Assembly: GCF_014201335.1 (NCBI RefSeq)
Contig: NZ_JACHEB010000003.1
Location: 310,001 to 374,000 of the forward strand
DNA from: Tunturiibacter gelidiferens
GTDB lineage: Bacteria > Acidobacteriota > Terriglobia > Terriglobales > Acidobacteriaceae
Direction: 5' to 3'
DNA: 64,000 bases
A program made the position numbers and the translations under genes. Below, piece after piece: positions 1-9,834 of the stretch (the stretch's first letter is position 1; every line of letters starts with the position of its first letter). The notes under the pieces were generated by a model. It was not told where the DNA came from. It was given only the letters and a program-made list of their open reading frames with translations, and searched no databases.

Positions 1-756
1 GAGCCTACTTCCGCCGATGGGCTTTATTTGCTGGGCGAGGTGTTGATGCGCAGAGATCAGCCGAAGGATTCGTTGCGGGTTTTCACCGAGGCTGCTGCAG
101 AACGCCGGCCTACGGGCGAAGAGTTGCGCCTGGTTGGGCTGGATTACGTTCTGCTGCAGGACTTCGCCGACGCAATTCGGTGGCTGAAGCAGGCGACGGA
201 TCTCTCTCCGGACGATGCGGATACCTGGTACAGCCTGGGACGCGCGCAGTACAGCAATGGAGATTACGGCGGAGCTGAGACGTCCTTCCGGAGGGTGCTT
301 ACCTTGGATAGCCGCAGCGTAAAGGCGGAAAACAACCTGGGGCTTACACTTGCGTCTCAGAATCAGCCGGATAAAGCGATGGAGGAGTACCGTAAGGCCG
401 AAGCACTGCAGCAGGGCTCGGCGTCACAGAGCGAACAACCGCTACTTAATCTTGGGTTGTTGCTACTGGATCGAAATCAGCCTCAGGAGGCCGCTGAAAA
501 ACTAGCGCGGGCAGCCGCGATTGCTCCGTCGTGTGCGCAGTGTCAAGAGGCGCTTGGCCAGGCTTTGCTGGCTCTCAACAGGCTGCCGGAGGCGGAAGAG
601 GCGATGGAGAAAGCGGTCGCGCTGGAACCGAAGAATCCGCGGTTCCACTATGTACTGGGACGCGCGTACAAGCAGAGCGGCAAGGTGGAAAAGAGCAGAA
701 TCGAACTTCAGAAGAGCGCAGAGCTATATGGTTCGCATTCCACTCCGGCGCGATAG
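1..756 (+). CDS. TPR-repeat protein, C-terminal part (5' cut by window edge)
   Basis: The reading frame is open from the first base, so the start lies outside the window; 251 residues are visible. They form roughly six tetratricopeptide repeats (for example the stretches WYSLGRAQYSNGDYGGAE and QCQEALGQALLALNRLPEAE), which in this family build helical scaffolds for protein-protein contact. No enzymatic domain is visible in this part. The gene runs convergently to the multihaem cytochrome gene that ends about 120 bases downstream. Because that cytochrome also carries TPRs, the two may belong to one functional cluster, but this is inference. The upstream part could hold a signal peptide, haem motifs or another domain. 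Confidence 0.85.
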   Translation, partial: EPTSADGLYLLGEVLMRRDQPKDSLRVFTEAAAERRPTGEELRLVGLDYVLLQDFADAIRWLKQATDLSPDDADTWYSLGRAQYSNGDYGGAETSFRRVLTLDSRSVKAENNLGLTLASQNQPDKAMEEYRKAEALQQGSASQSEQPLLNLGLLLLDRNQPQEAAEKLARAAAIAPSCAQCQEALGQALLALNRLPEAEEAMEKAVALEPKNPRFHYVLGRAYKQSGKVEKSRIELQKSAELYGSHSTPAR

Positions 757-877
757 GAGACAAGTGGGTTGGTTTGATGCGCTGGCGGCGACTGAATCGG
801 ATCTATTAGGTGGGGCTTTGGGACGTCCTCGCCCGGGTCAGTTGAGGGTGGCGTTCTGTTTGATTTACGGGCAAGTT

Positions 878-3184
878 TTAGAAGCTGCCGCCGCTCATCG
901 AGCTGGAAGTGGGAGCGACGGTCTGCGGTGGATGTAATGGCGGTTTGAATGGCATGTCCAATTCATGGGTATGCCATATGACGCTTTCATTTGCGATTTC
1001 AATGTGCTGGCGAAGGTACTCAAGTGCATAGGTGCTGGCGGTGGGGTCGTCCTTCTGGTCGGCGAAGATCGCGGCCTGTTGCTGGGCCTTGTCTTTCAGG
1101 CCCAGACGGCGGTAGAGGATTGAAAGGTTGTAGTGCGCGGCGAGGTCATCAGGATCGATCGTTTGAACCTTCTCGTACTCTGTGCGGGCGAGGTCATACT
1201 GATGCAGCTGGTAATAGGAGAAGCCAAGTTCGCGGTGGGCGTCGCGTGACTCTGGGAAGCTGGTGGCGACTTTCTGAAGGTCGGCGATGGCCTCGCTCAT
1301 ATTGCCCAGATTGCGCTCGACGAGAGCTTGATAGTAAAGGGCGCGGGCGCTGCCGGGAGCAAGCGTGAGAGCCTTCTGCAGATTGGGTCTAGCTTCGTCG
1401 TACTTTTCCCATTGAATTTGGACGATAGCGATGTTGGTGTAGACGTCGGCGTAGTCAGGGCGGAGCTTGGCAACGTGCTGGAAGGCGTGAGCCGAAGCGG
1501 CGTACTGCTGCGCGTCTAGCATTGCGATGCCGTAGTTGTTCCACCGCATCCATTCCTTGTTTTCAGCATCGCCGGGAGCGATTGGCCTGTTCTCCCCGAC
1601 GACGAGAGTGCGGGTCTCAGCGGACATATCAACGATAGGTTGCTCATAGTGCTTATTCATGCCGAAGTCGATGAAGTGCTGATCGAAGCGCCTGTATTTG
1701 ACGGTCGCCGTTATCGTGATAGGGCCGGCGGACGCGGGCGGCATAACGAACGAGTAACGCACGAGCTGCGAACGGCCGGACTGGATCGTGTTGTTGTAGG
1801 CGACGACGCGGTTTGTCCAGACCTGATGCAGATCGTTGAGGCCGCCTTTGACGTTGACGAGGCGGTTGGTGAAGCTGTGAGCACGCTCGTCTAGATTGCC
1901 GTCCGGCTTGATAAAGCCGCTTTGATGAAGAATCCTGCCTGAGGCCTCCTTGACCAGAAACTCGACCCAGGACTCGTACATGTCGCGCTGCTCGGGTACG
2001 TGACTGTGAGCTATGCCCTTGTTCTGGATGACGACGTCTGCCGTGATGGTCTCACCTGGAGCGATAGTGAATGGGGTGACACCGAGCGGTGCGACGAGCT
2101 CCTTCTCCGAGGCGCTGTCGACCATTTCGCCATGTTCCAACGCAAAAATGTCGACGTTGAAGACGCTGTTCTGCAAGAACTGAACGATGCGTGTAGCCTG
2201 CTCATCGAAGCCGTAAATTTTGGGAATAAGCGTGTTGGCCCCGAGCCAGCGATGCGATGCGAGCTGACCCTCCTTGGCTCCTGAGTCGGTGAGCGTCAGC
2301 GTCTCGCGCTGCATGTGACAGGTCTGGCAAGAGGAGACAGAATCTTTGACGTAGAAAGGCAAAGGAGACTGCTTTGCGAAGGAGGAATTCTGCCACTCGT
2401 CGTAGAGAGAGATGGCGCGCTGCCACTTGTAATCGTTCAAAGTCCGGGGCAGCGCGGCTTTGTGGCAGGTAGCGCAGAACGCAGAGGTGCGATAAAAGTC
2501 CTTCATGACGGCCTTGCTGTGGCGGTCGAGATGGGCAAGGATCTCGCCGTCAGACACCCTGCGTGTGACGGGTTGTCCGGCTTCGTCGACCAGCACGGCG
2601 GGAATGCCCATGACGTAGCTGCCCGTGCCGCGAGTGTCGATGGCCTGTATGGAATGGCAAACCGTGCAGGTTACGCCGTCCTGATCGTAGGGGCGCTTCT
2701 TCGGTCCTGCCTGCGTCACAGCACCTGAAACGAGCGCGATTGGATCATGGCAGCCTTCGCAGTGCCGGGAGAACTCGATACCTTTGGAGTCATTGAGGAG
2801 GGCGACGTTGCGGAGGTAGTAGGGAACGCGGTTGGCGTTCGAGTGAGCAGATTCGCGCCACTGTTTGTGACTTTCCTGATGGCAATGGCCACAGTAATCG
2901 GCGGTGGGAAAGAGTCTGGGGTCCAGGAACTCGCCGTTGACCGTGGTCGCATTTGACGGCAGAAACGGTAGCTCTTTTCCATAGCGATAGTTGTACTTTT
3001 CGCTGACCTTTTCCGAATAAGCACGGCGAGTAGCCGCGTCCTCCTCGACTTCGCCGCCTGCTTTTACTGCCTGCAGGTGAAGAGAAGCGGACGCCAAAAC
3101 GCAGAAGCCCGCAACGAGGGCGAACCATCCCATGCACTTTCGAGCCGAGTTCGTTTTGTCAGGTATCACCGGTCGTTCATCCAT
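878..3184 (-). CDS. Multihaem (5x CXXCH) cytochrome c with C-terminal TPRs
   Basis: A 768-residue protein with an N-terminal membrane/signal segment (MGWFALVAGFCVLASASLH). It has five haem c motifs, CGHCH, CEGCH, CTVCH, CATCH and CQTCH, at about residues 98, 142, 173, 237 and 286. A beta-rich middle follows, then four to five TPR units from about residue 530 to 720. CXXCH motifs bind covalent haem outside the cytoplasm, so this is a periplasmic or membrane-anchored electron-transfer protein. The layout resembles cytochrome c554-type proteins, but the TPR tail is not part of that family. I chose the ATG at 3184; an in-frame start at 3250 would add 22 residues upstream of the hydrophobic segment. 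It is the last of four same-strand genes encoding exported proteins, with a 164-base gap from the previous one. Its redox partner is not evident. Confidence 0.85.
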   Translation of the reverse strand: MDERPVIPDKTNSARKCMGWFALVAGFCVLASASLHLQAVKAGGEVEEDAATRRAYSEKVSEKYNYRYGKELPFLPSNATTVNGEFLDPRLFPTADYCGHCHQESHKQWRESAHSNANRVPYYLRNVALLNDSKGIEFSRHCEGCHDPIALVSGAVTQAGPKKRPYDQDGVTCTVCHSIQAIDTRGTGSYVMGIPAVLVDEAGQPVTRRVSDGEILAHLDRHSKAVMKDFYRTSAFCATCHKAALPRTLNDYKWQRAISLYDEWQNSSFAKQSPLPFYVKDSVSSCQTCHMQRETLTLTDSGAKEGQLASHRWLGANTLIPKIYGFDEQATRIVQFLQNSVFNVDIFALEHGEMVDSASEKELVAPLGVTPFTIAPGETITADVVIQNKGIAHSHVPEQRDMYESWVEFLVKEASGRILHQSGFIKPDGNLDERAHSFTNRLVNVKGGLNDLHQVWTNRVVAYNNTIQSGRSQLVRYSFVMPPASAGPITITATVKYRRFDQHFIDFGMNKHYEQPIVDMSAETRTLVVGENRPIAPGDAENKEWMRWNNYGIAMLDAQQYAASAHAFQHVAKLRPDYADVYTNIAIVQIQWEKYDEARPNLQKALTLAPGSARALYYQALVERNLGNMSEAIADLQKVATSFPESRDAHRELGFSYYQLHQYDLARTEYEKVQTIDPDDLAAHYNLSILYRRLGLKDKAQQQAAIFADQKDDPTASTYALEYLRQHIEIANESVIWHTHELDMPFKPPLHPPQTVAPTSSSMSGGSF

Positions 3185-3348
3185 CTTTATATGATCAGAC
3201 GTTTTCCAGAAAATCGACCGCGGAAAAGCATTTCCGAGTCTGCTTCGCAAAGCAAAATGTCGGACCGAGAAGAATGGTAGTCGTTTTGGCTACTCTGCGC
3301 CATATCTCGGCGCAGCTATCGTCAAGTCTGCTCCGGCGATAGCTACAG

Positions 3349-5211
3349 CTACTTGCTGGCGTGCTCGTGAGGGTTTTGGATTCCTTTCCCTTCAACGATG
3401 GTGAAGATACGGTCAACCCCAGGCGGCACAATCTCCTCTTTGGCTCCGCTAGGCCAATGGATCTCTATCTTATCAACGCGGGCGGCAGAACCGATGCCGA
3501 AATGCGGACGCGGGTCGGACGACGAGGCATAGCTGGCTCCGCTAAATACATCTTCACGTTGACGTATACCTCCTGCGGTCAAATAGATGGTTGCGCCGGT
3601 GGAGTCCCTAGGGCTTTTTGGGCCGCCGACCAGGCGAAGCGCGATCCAGTGGTTGTGCTGCTCGGCGACATTCTGCATGAGTGCGGGAACCGAGTCGATG
3701 TTGTTGATCACCGCATCGATTTTGCCGTCGTTGAAGATATCCCCGAACGCCATCCCGCGGGAGGTCATTACCTCAGCGAGGCCTGTACCTTCTACAGCTG
3801 GAACGAGATCGAACTTCGTGCCCTGCAGATTATGAAACAGCAGCGGCCGCTGTGCCCAGGTGGTGCCCCAGGAAGTTTTGTCCACACCGCGATAGACGTG
3901 GCCGTTCACGACGAACAGATCCTTCCAGCCGTCGTTGTCATAGTCGAAGAAGGCCGTTCCCCATCCGAGGAACGGAATGGAAATTTCACCAAGATTGGCT
4001 TCATAGCTGATATCTGTGAAGTTGCCGTCGCCATCGTTGCGGTAGAGCGGCTTGTAGTCGTCGGAGAAGGTGGTGTGGTAGAGATCCAGCAGGCCGTTGT
4101 TACGGTAGTCGCCAACTGCGATGCCCATGGAAGCCGTTTCGCGCCCCTCCTTGTTCAGGGCGTAACCGGAGGCATAGCTGATGTCCTCGAAGGTTTCGTC
4201 TCCCTTGTTCAGATAGAGGTAATTCGGGGTAGAGTCGTTGGCGACGAGCAGGTCAGGGCGGCCGTCGTTGTTGATGTCTATAAACACGGCTCCGAGACCG
4301 TAGAAGGCCTGCGGATCACTAACCCCGGCTTTGACGCTGACATCGGTGAACGTACCGTCGCCGTTGTTGTGGAAGAGGTGGTCCCGTTCGCCGGGAAGTC
4401 CGCGTGGGCCGCACATCACCTTCTCACCGCGAAATTCACAGAAGCTGAGCGCCTTGCCGCCGGCGTCGAGTTGATCGCGGATGTCGTAGTGGACATAGCC
4501 TGCAACAAAGAGATCGAGACGGCCATCGCCGTCGTAGTCGCCCCATGTGACGCCGGTCGACCAGTTTCCAACTGTGACACCTGCCTTCTCGGCTACATCT
4601 GTAAAGGTGCCGTCATGATTGTTGTGATAGAGCCTGTTCTTGCCAAAGTTCGAGACGTAGAGATCGGGCCAACCATCGTTATCGTAGTCGCCGACGGCAA
4701 CGCCGAAGCCCCATCGGTCGTTTTCTACACCTGCCTTCGCCGTGACATCGGTAAAAGTTCCATCGTGATTATTGTGGAAGAGAGCGGCGTGGGGCGCGCG
4801 CTCTTTACCAAGAAGCGCTTCGTCGGTGGAACCGTTGACAAGATAGATATCGAGCCAGCCGTCGTTGTCGTAGTCGAGCAAGGCGACGCCCGAGCCGACC
4901 GTATCGAGGATGTACTTCTTTTCTGGGGAACCCATTTTGTGACGCCAGGTGGTGAGTCCTGCCTTTACTGCGATGTCTTGAAAGACAATGGAGCCCGTCT
5001 TCACAAAACCGCCGGCCGTGATGGGGTGCCTTTCTGCGTCAAGGACTGCCGAATGCGCGACGCCGGTGCTGACGCCTCCCTTGGCGGGAGGTTGAGCTCC
5101 TTCCTGCTGCTTGGTGTCCTGGGTTTTCAAAGGACTTTGAGCAGAGGCGCCGGGATGTACCACAAGGGGGACTGCCAGAACCATGAACTGAATGACTCTT
5201 CGAAAAGTCAT
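3349..5211 (-). CDS. Secreted FG-GAP/VCBS repeat protein with UnbV/ASPIC domain (CRTAC1-like)
   Basis: A 620-residue exported protein. The signal peptide starts at the ATG at 5211 (MTFRRVIQFMVLAVPLVV, cleavage near ASAQ). A longer in-frame start at 5355 exists but puts 48 non-signal residues in front. Residues about 70-490 contain many repeats of the DYDNDGWxDLYVxN type, the calcium-binding FG-GAP/VCBS pattern that folds into a beta-propeller. The last 100 residues match the UnbV/ASPIC domain (FGIGSAARVDKIEIHWPSG). Proteins of this type are extracellular binding or adhesion modules; no catalytic residues are known for them. It lies between a paralogue and the 5-haem cytochrome on the same strand. 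The repetitive Asp/Asn codons produce a long open frame on the opposite strand, which is an artefact. Confidence 0.88.
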   Translation of the reverse strand: MTFRRVIQFMVLAVPLVVHPGASAQSPLKTQDTKQQEGAQPPAKGGVSTGVAHSAVLDAERHPITAGGFVKTGSIVFQDIAVKAGLTTWRHKMGSPEKKYILDTVGSGVALLDYDNDGWLDIYLVNGSTDEALLGKERAPHAALFHNNHDGTFTDVTAKAGVENDRWGFGVAVGDYDNDGWPDLYVSNFGKNRLYHNNHDGTFTDVAEKAGVTVGNWSTGVTWGDYDGDGRLDLFVAGYVHYDIRDQLDAGGKALSFCEFRGEKVMCGPRGLPGERDHLFHNNGDGTFTDVSVKAGVSDPQAFYGLGAVFIDINNDGRPDLLVANDSTPNYLYLNKGDETFEDISYASGYALNKEGRETASMGIAVGDYRNNGLLDLYHTTFSDDYKPLYRNDGDGNFTDISYEANLGEISIPFLGWGTAFFDYDNDGWKDLFVVNGHVYRGVDKTSWGTTWAQRPLLFHNLQGTKFDLVPAVEGTGLAEVMTSRGMAFGDIFNDGKIDAVINNIDSVPALMQNVAEQHNHWIALRLVGGPKSPRDSTGATIYLTAGGIRQREDVFSGASYASSSDPRPHFGIGSAARVDKIEIHWPSGAKEEIVPPGVDRIFTIVEGKGIQNPHEHASK

Positions 5212-5387
5212 AAGCGGGGTTGCACTCTTCCTGAAGACTAAATCGCCAACGTGGGTCTTCGCGATTGCATTGCATGTGTCAGCGATCAAGATGATATAAC
5301 CTTTTATAGAACCTGGGGCTGCTACTCTCCTGTACTGAATCGCGCTCTTTCCCAATGATTCTTGAACTGACGAACGCTCTTCGAAGA

Positions 5388-7202
5388 CTAGCGCCTGGAG
5401 GACTTCGATGAACTGCTCTCCGCGGTCGATTGAAGAGGTTCATCCACCTGAAGAATTCGGTCGGACTTTACCTCACCTAACTTCTGAACGACACCACTGG
5501 GCCACCGAATTTCAATTTCCTTTGCGACTGTATCCGTTCCGAGGCCAAAGTGCGCGCGCTTATCGTTGGATGAGAGATAGCCCCCGGCGGTCGAGACGGT
5601 GACATATTGCGATCCTTTGGATGTTGTCAGCTTTATCTCTGCGCCGATGGCATCCCGGTTGCTGCGGTGGCCGACGAGGTGCAGCGTGAGCCAGTGGTTC
5701 TGCGTCGCCGTTTCATTATGCAGGAGGTGGGCGGCTCCGCCGTTTGTCGTGACGATTGCGTCGATGCGGCCGTCGTTGTCAAAATCGCCCACCGCCATTC
5801 CGCGACTGACCCAAGGCTGAGCGAAGACGCTTCCTGAAGCCTCGGACACATCGACAAAGCCGTGACCAGTGTTGCGGGCAAGAAGCATCGGCTCTTTGTA
5901 GTGAAGTTGCGGTGAAGTGAGTTCGATGGTGTCGAGATCATGTCCCTGGGCGATGAGTAGATCCTTGAGCCCGTCATTGTCGTAGTCGAGAAAGTGAAGG
6001 CTCCAGCCCGAGTGAAGGAGAGTGATGCGGCCAATACCTGACATGTAGGTGTCGTAAGTGAAGCTGCCGTCGCCATTGTTTTTGTAGAGGGCGTATCTCT
6101 GGTTGGCAAGATTGGTGATGACAAGGTCGGGAAGACCGTCGTTGTCGTAATCTTCAAAGTCGATGCCCATACCGGCGTAGGTGCGGCCCTCGCCGTCGAC
6201 TGCGATCTCGGCGTTGAGCCCCATCTCCTCAAAGGTGCCATCTCCCTTGTTGCGGTAGAGGAACTCCAGCATAGAATCGTTCGCGACGGCAATATCGATC
6301 TTGCCGTCACGGTCAAAGTCGGCGAGTGCGATCCCAAGACCTTTGCCGGGGACAGAGAGGCCGATTTTTTGAGAAACCTCGGTGAAGTGGCCGTTTCCTT
6401 CATTGTGGTAGACCAGAGGAGCGATCGCGGGGAAGATGTCTGGATGGCAATAGGCGCGATAACCGTCGCGATGTTCGCCGCACCAGACGTCTTCAAAGTC
6501 CCATTTGACGTAGCGGAGGACGACGAGGTCGAGCAGGCCGTCGTTGTCGAGATCGATCCAGGCCGCACTGGTCGACCAGCCACTGCCACCTGTTCCGGAG
6601 CTCTCGGTGATATCGGTGAAGCTGCCGTTGCCGTTGTTGTGATATAGGCGATTGCCGCCATAGGCCGTCACGTAGAGATCTTCAAAGCCGTCATTGTCGA
6701 AGTCTCCCACTGCGACACCCATGCCGTAGCCGACGCCTTTGAGCCCAGAGCGCTCGGTGACATCGTCGAAGGTGCCGTCTTTTTTCTGGTGATAGAGGCG
6801 GTTCCAATGTTGGGGGCCGGACTTCTGCGGAATGGTGCCCTTTGCTGTTGGGTTGTCAAGGTGAGCTCCGTTGACGAAGAAGATGTCAAGAAGGCCATCA
6901 TTGTCGTAATCGAAGAACGCGACGCCCGAGCCCATCGTCTCGAGCAAATACTTTGTCGAGGTGTGAGACGCGACGCCTTGAAATTGGGCGCCGCTGCTTT
7001 GGCTGATATCTACAAATTTGCCGGGTATCCCGGGCGGATCTTGTGTGACAACTTGAGGAGGAGGTGAGGTCTGCCCGAAGACAACAGATGCAATCGGGAA
7101 GCAGAGCGAAACCGCACTGCCGATGCACACGGATCGCGCAGCGAGAAGGATCGGGAATCGTGTTCTGAGTTTGCGGGCCTGAGATGAATCTGTTAACGAC
7201 AC
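5388..7202 (-). CDS. Secreted FG-GAP/VCBS repeat protein with UnbV/ASPIC domain, paralogue
   Basis: A 604-residue paralogue of the neighbouring CRTAC1-like protein. The predicted start is GTG at 7202. It is followed by a long signal segment (residues about 17-44, ending near VVFGQ), then repeats of the FDYDNDGLLDIFFVNG kind (about residues 95-480) and a C-terminal UnbV/ASPIC domain (AHFGLGTDTVAKEIEIRWPS). It lacks haem motifs. The gap to the upstream cytochrome gene is 103 bases and to the downstream paralogue about 176 bases, so co-transcription is likely but not shown. Two divergent copies side by side suggest an old tandem duplication. The role is inferred as extracellular ligand or partner binding; the ligand is unknown. 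Confidence 0.87.
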   Translation of the reverse strand: MSLTDSSQARKLRTRFPILLAARSVCIGSAVSLCFPIASVVFGQTSPPPQVVTQDPPGIPGKFVDISQSSGAQFQGVASHTSTKYLLETMGSGVAFFDYDNDGLLDIFFVNGAHLDNPTAKGTIPQKSGPQHWNRLYHQKKDGTFDDVTERSGLKGVGYGMGVAVGDFDNDGFEDLYVTAYGGNRLYHNNGNGSFTDITESSGTGGSGWSTSAAWIDLDNDGLLDLVVLRYVKWDFEDVWCGEHRDGYRAYCHPDIFPAIAPLVYHNEGNGHFTEVSQKIGLSVPGKGLGIALADFDRDGKIDIAVANDSMLEFLYRNKGDGTFEEMGLNAEIAVDGEGRTYAGMGIDFEDYDNDGLPDLVITNLANQRYALYKNNGDGSFTYDTYMSGIGRITLLHSGWSLHFLDYDNDGLKDLLIAQGHDLDTIELTSPQLHYKEPMLLARNTGHGFVDVSEASGSVFAQPWVSRGMAVGDFDNDGRIDAIVTTNGGAAHLLHNETATQNHWLTLHLVGHRSNRDAIGAEIKLTTSKGSQYVTVSTAGGYLSSNDKRAHFGLGTDTVAKEIEIRWPSGVVQKLGEVKSDRILQVDEPLQSTAESSSSKSSRR

Positions 7203-7305
7203 TGTTCGCTCTTTCTGCTTCTTTAATGTGCGATTTCGATCTATTATCTCGATCTATTTCTTTGACGATTGGACAAGACTCGCCTGACAAAATCCCAGTC
7301 TTGGT

Positions 7306-8973
7306 CTACCTGTTTTCTTTCGCTTCGGGAGCAGGACACGACCGACTGCCGTCTTCCAACGCTGTGAGAGTATGGCGCACCTCCCCCATTCCAGGGCTAT
7401 AGACCAGCACAGTTCTGAGCGTGTCTTCTGCGGCTTCTTTAGATCCAAGCATGCACTGCGCCTTGGCGAGATTCTGTCCGAGGGCGGGGATGTCAGCGTT
7501 TTGACGGAAGGCTCGCTGCCACGAATCTGCAGCCGCCTGGAGGTCACCCGCTCGGGCGAGGAGAGTCCCTAGATTCGTTGCGGCTGTCAGGTTCTCGGGA
7601 TCCTTTTTCAAGACATCCTGGTAGTAGGTCTTGGCGTGAGCGTCATCCTGATTCAATTGGGCTATGATTCCGAGCGCGCGCAGCACTGCAGGGTCCTCGG
7701 GATCAGATTTTTCCGCCACACTGAGCATCTGCCATGCACGCGATCTTTCGGTAGTGAGTCCTTTAACCACAACGAGGTTGTAGTACGCCAGAGCGAGGTC
7801 GCGCGATTTGCTCGTGCTGGCTAGAATCGGAATCAGCTCCGGGGTCCGAGCCGGAACAGTTTCCAGATCGGGTTGGCCGGGGTGCTGTCGGATGCGGTGA
7901 TCGGTCCATGCTACATGGGGGATGTTTTGCGCTCCGGTTTTAGGCATATGGCAACTGGTGCAGTCACGAGTTGCGACGTAGTGCTCGGCGACGTATTTGT
8001 CCTGAGCGTGACAAGTGAGACATTTGGCTCGATAGAAGTTGGTGCGCTCTTCAGCCGTTGGCGAAGCGTGAGGGTTGTGACAGGTCATGCACGACATGCC
8101 GGGCCCGCTCGCGATCCTGCACCTGCTGGACTGGAACTGCTCGATCTCGCTGACGGCGCGCTGGGTCGTGTTCTCGCCGGCATAGACGAAGTAGGACATG
8201 AAGTCGGTGAGATCTGCGCCCGGTCTGAAGTCGAGTACAGACCGGTCGCGGCGTTCGACACTTGTATCGCCTTCGAGATGACAGACACTGCAAATACTAT
8301 CTCTCTTTGCAGGCGAAAGCGTGACGGGGTTGACGACAGCGGTGCGTCCGCTGGAGGCAACATGTTCGCGGCTATCCCCGTGGCAGCTCTCACAGGTTAT
8401 GCCTACGTACTCGAAGGGCAGTCCGCGATAGAGATTGTCGGTTCCCTCTACCTGCTTGTTCACGCTGCTCATGTGGCAGCGCAGACAGCTTGGGTTAAGC
8501 GTGAGCGCTGCGGGGAGCTCCCGTGACCGCTGAAAGCCGGGCTTCATGGCATAGCCTTTGAGGTTTGCGTAGTACGCAATCGGACTTTCCAACAGGTATC
8601 CGTTCTTCGAATAGAGGTAGGTCAAACCGAGATGACCAGAGCCAAGGAAGTAATAAAGCCGCTCTTTGATTTTGATAGGAGGCGCCGTGGGAAGGGTATA
8701 GTCAAGTGTAGGGTGCGCCTGATTGCTTACTGTGTAAATGACGCCGGATGGAGCGTGCCGAAATGACCCTGGGGTGAGTCGTTCGCCGGCTAGTCCGCTC
8801 GCGTTGGCCATAGGTGTCTTGAGGTAAGTCTCGAATATCGTACGGTGACATTGGCTACAAACGGCATCGGCGTCGCGCACTGGTGTGGCGGCCTTGTCCT
8901 GCGGTAACCCACGCAGTGAGAAGACGGCAAGTAAGAAGAGCGGCAACGCCCGCAGCAATCTCCTTAGAAACAT
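7306..8973 (-). CDS. Multihaem (7x CXXCH) cytochrome c with C-terminal TPRs
   Basis: A 555-residue exported cytochrome. The ATG at 8973 follows a GGAAAG ribosome site and gives a clean signal peptide (MFLRRLLRALPLFLLAVFSL); starts at 8988 and 9093 are also open but less likely. Seven haem c motifs are present: CSQCH, CLRCH, CESCH, CSVCH, CMTCH, CLTCH and CTSCH at about residues 39, 163, 194, 228, 295, 318 and 338. At least four TPR units follow from about 390 to the end. The spacing resembles the multihaem cytochromes of the NrfA/c554/hydroxylamine oxidoreductase superfamily, but no family active-site signature is recognisable to me. It is the first gene of the four-gene minus-strand group and probably leads its transcript. 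Confidence 0.86.
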   Translation of the reverse strand: MFLRRLLRALPLFLLAVFSLRGLPQDKAATPVRDADAVCSQCHRTIFETYLKTPMANASGLAGERLTPGSFRHAPSGVIYTVSNQAHPTLDYTLPTAPPIKIKERLYYFLGSGHLGLTYLYSKNGYLLESPIAYYANLKGYAMKPGFQRSRELPAALTLNPSCLRCHMSSVNKQVEGTDNLYRGLPFEYVGITCESCHGDSREHVASSGRTAVVNPVTLSPAKRDSICSVCHLEGDTSVERRDRSVLDFRPGADLTDFMSYFVYAGENTTQRAVSEIEQFQSSRCRIASGPGMSCMTCHNPHASPTAEERTNFYRAKCLTCHAQDKYVAEHYVATRDCTSCHMPKTGAQNIPHVAWTDHRIRQHPGQPDLETVPARTPELIPILASTSKSRDLALAYYNLVVVKGLTTERSRAWQMLSVAEKSDPEDPAVLRALGIIAQLNQDDAHAKTYYQDVLKKDPENLTAATNLGTLLARAGDLQAAADSWQRAFRQNADIPALGQNLAKAQCMLGSKEAAEDTLRTVLVYSPGMGEVRHTLTALEDGSRSCPAPEAKENR

Positions 8974-9142
8974 AAACTCACTTTCCATACAGAATGCTCG
9001 CCGAGTCTTCAAACTGCGCCTCATAAGCTGAACCACAGTTTGGGTAAAGCTTATCTCGACCTGAAAGCTAGAAGATGCAACGGTGTTTGTCAATAATGAG
9101 CAACGCTACGGGAGGCCAAAACGTATCTTGTATATTCACTAC

Positions 9143-9800
9143 GTGGCTGTCCGAATTAAAGATGTTGGACAAAGTCTCGGTGTCTCGATCGTGACGGTCT
9201 CAAAAGCGCCTAAGAACCATCCCGATATTGCGAAGGCAACACGCGAACGAGTGATGGCGAAGATCAAAGAGCTCAACTACCGGCCGAACCCGATGGCTTG
9301 GTGCCTGGTAACTGGGCGCAGTTTTCTCGTTGGTCTCACCGTGGCGGACCTAATTCACCCCCTCTTCTCCGAGATCGCGAAATCGCTATCAAGTGCGCTG
9401 CTCAAGAAGGACTTCTTCCTGCTCGTAGCTTCCTCCGAGAGTGACGCTGTCCTCGAAGATGCCGAGATCGACCATATGCTGGCTCATCGGCTGGATGCCC
9501 TGGTGGTAGCCACGACACGGTCGCCCTCGGAGAACTGCGCAAGGTCAGCGAGAAGGGCCACCGCTGATCCTTCTCGACCGCGGCTTTCAGGATTTTCGCT
9601 CTAACTTCCTCGGATCGAATGACTACAAGGTTGGTGAGTTAGAAACGGAACATCTCATCGCCATCGGTCGCAGAAGATCGCCCACATCCGAGGTCCGGAG
9701 AACAGGGTAGGGAAGAGCCGTTTCGAGGGGTATAAGAGACTCTCGAGCGCCACAGGATTGCCCATCGATACTCGGTATGTGATCGCACCGCTCGGCTTCG
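9143..9800 (+). pseudogene. LacI-family regulator, frameshifted remnant
   Basis: From a GTG at 9143 the frame encodes a LacI-type DNA-binding domain (VAVRIKDVGQSLGVSIVTVS, hinge helix ELNYRPNPMAWCLVTGRS) and the start of the periplasmic-binding-like domain. The normal HTH is changed (VSKAPKNHP, where relatives have VSKALRNHP). Around 9510-9560 the frame is lost, and recognisable pieces continue in other frames (LILLDRGFQDFRSNFLGSND, then HLIAIGRRR, then FEGYKRLSSATGLPIDTRY). At least three single-base changes are therefore needed, and nothing LacI-like remains after about 9800. It can make at most a 150-residue fragment. It probably once regulated the broken sugar genes that follow. Confidence 0.8.
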
Positions 9801-9834
9801 GATGTAGATGGCTGGAGGTGAAAGGAGACGGCGA

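Noticed and set aside
3361..5241. 626-codon open frame on the plus strand
   Set aside because: It is exactly antisense to the FG-GAP/UnbV gene. The repeated Asp/Asn codons (GAC, GAT, AAC) read on the other strand as Val/Ile-rich codons without stops, giving a false protein of VVVVxxx pattern with no signal or domain.
5633..6661. 342-codon minus-strand frame
   Set aside because: Same-strand out-of-frame shadow of the second FG-GAP/UnbV gene; its Thr/Ser-rich low-complexity content comes from the repeated GACTACGACAACGAC-type codons.
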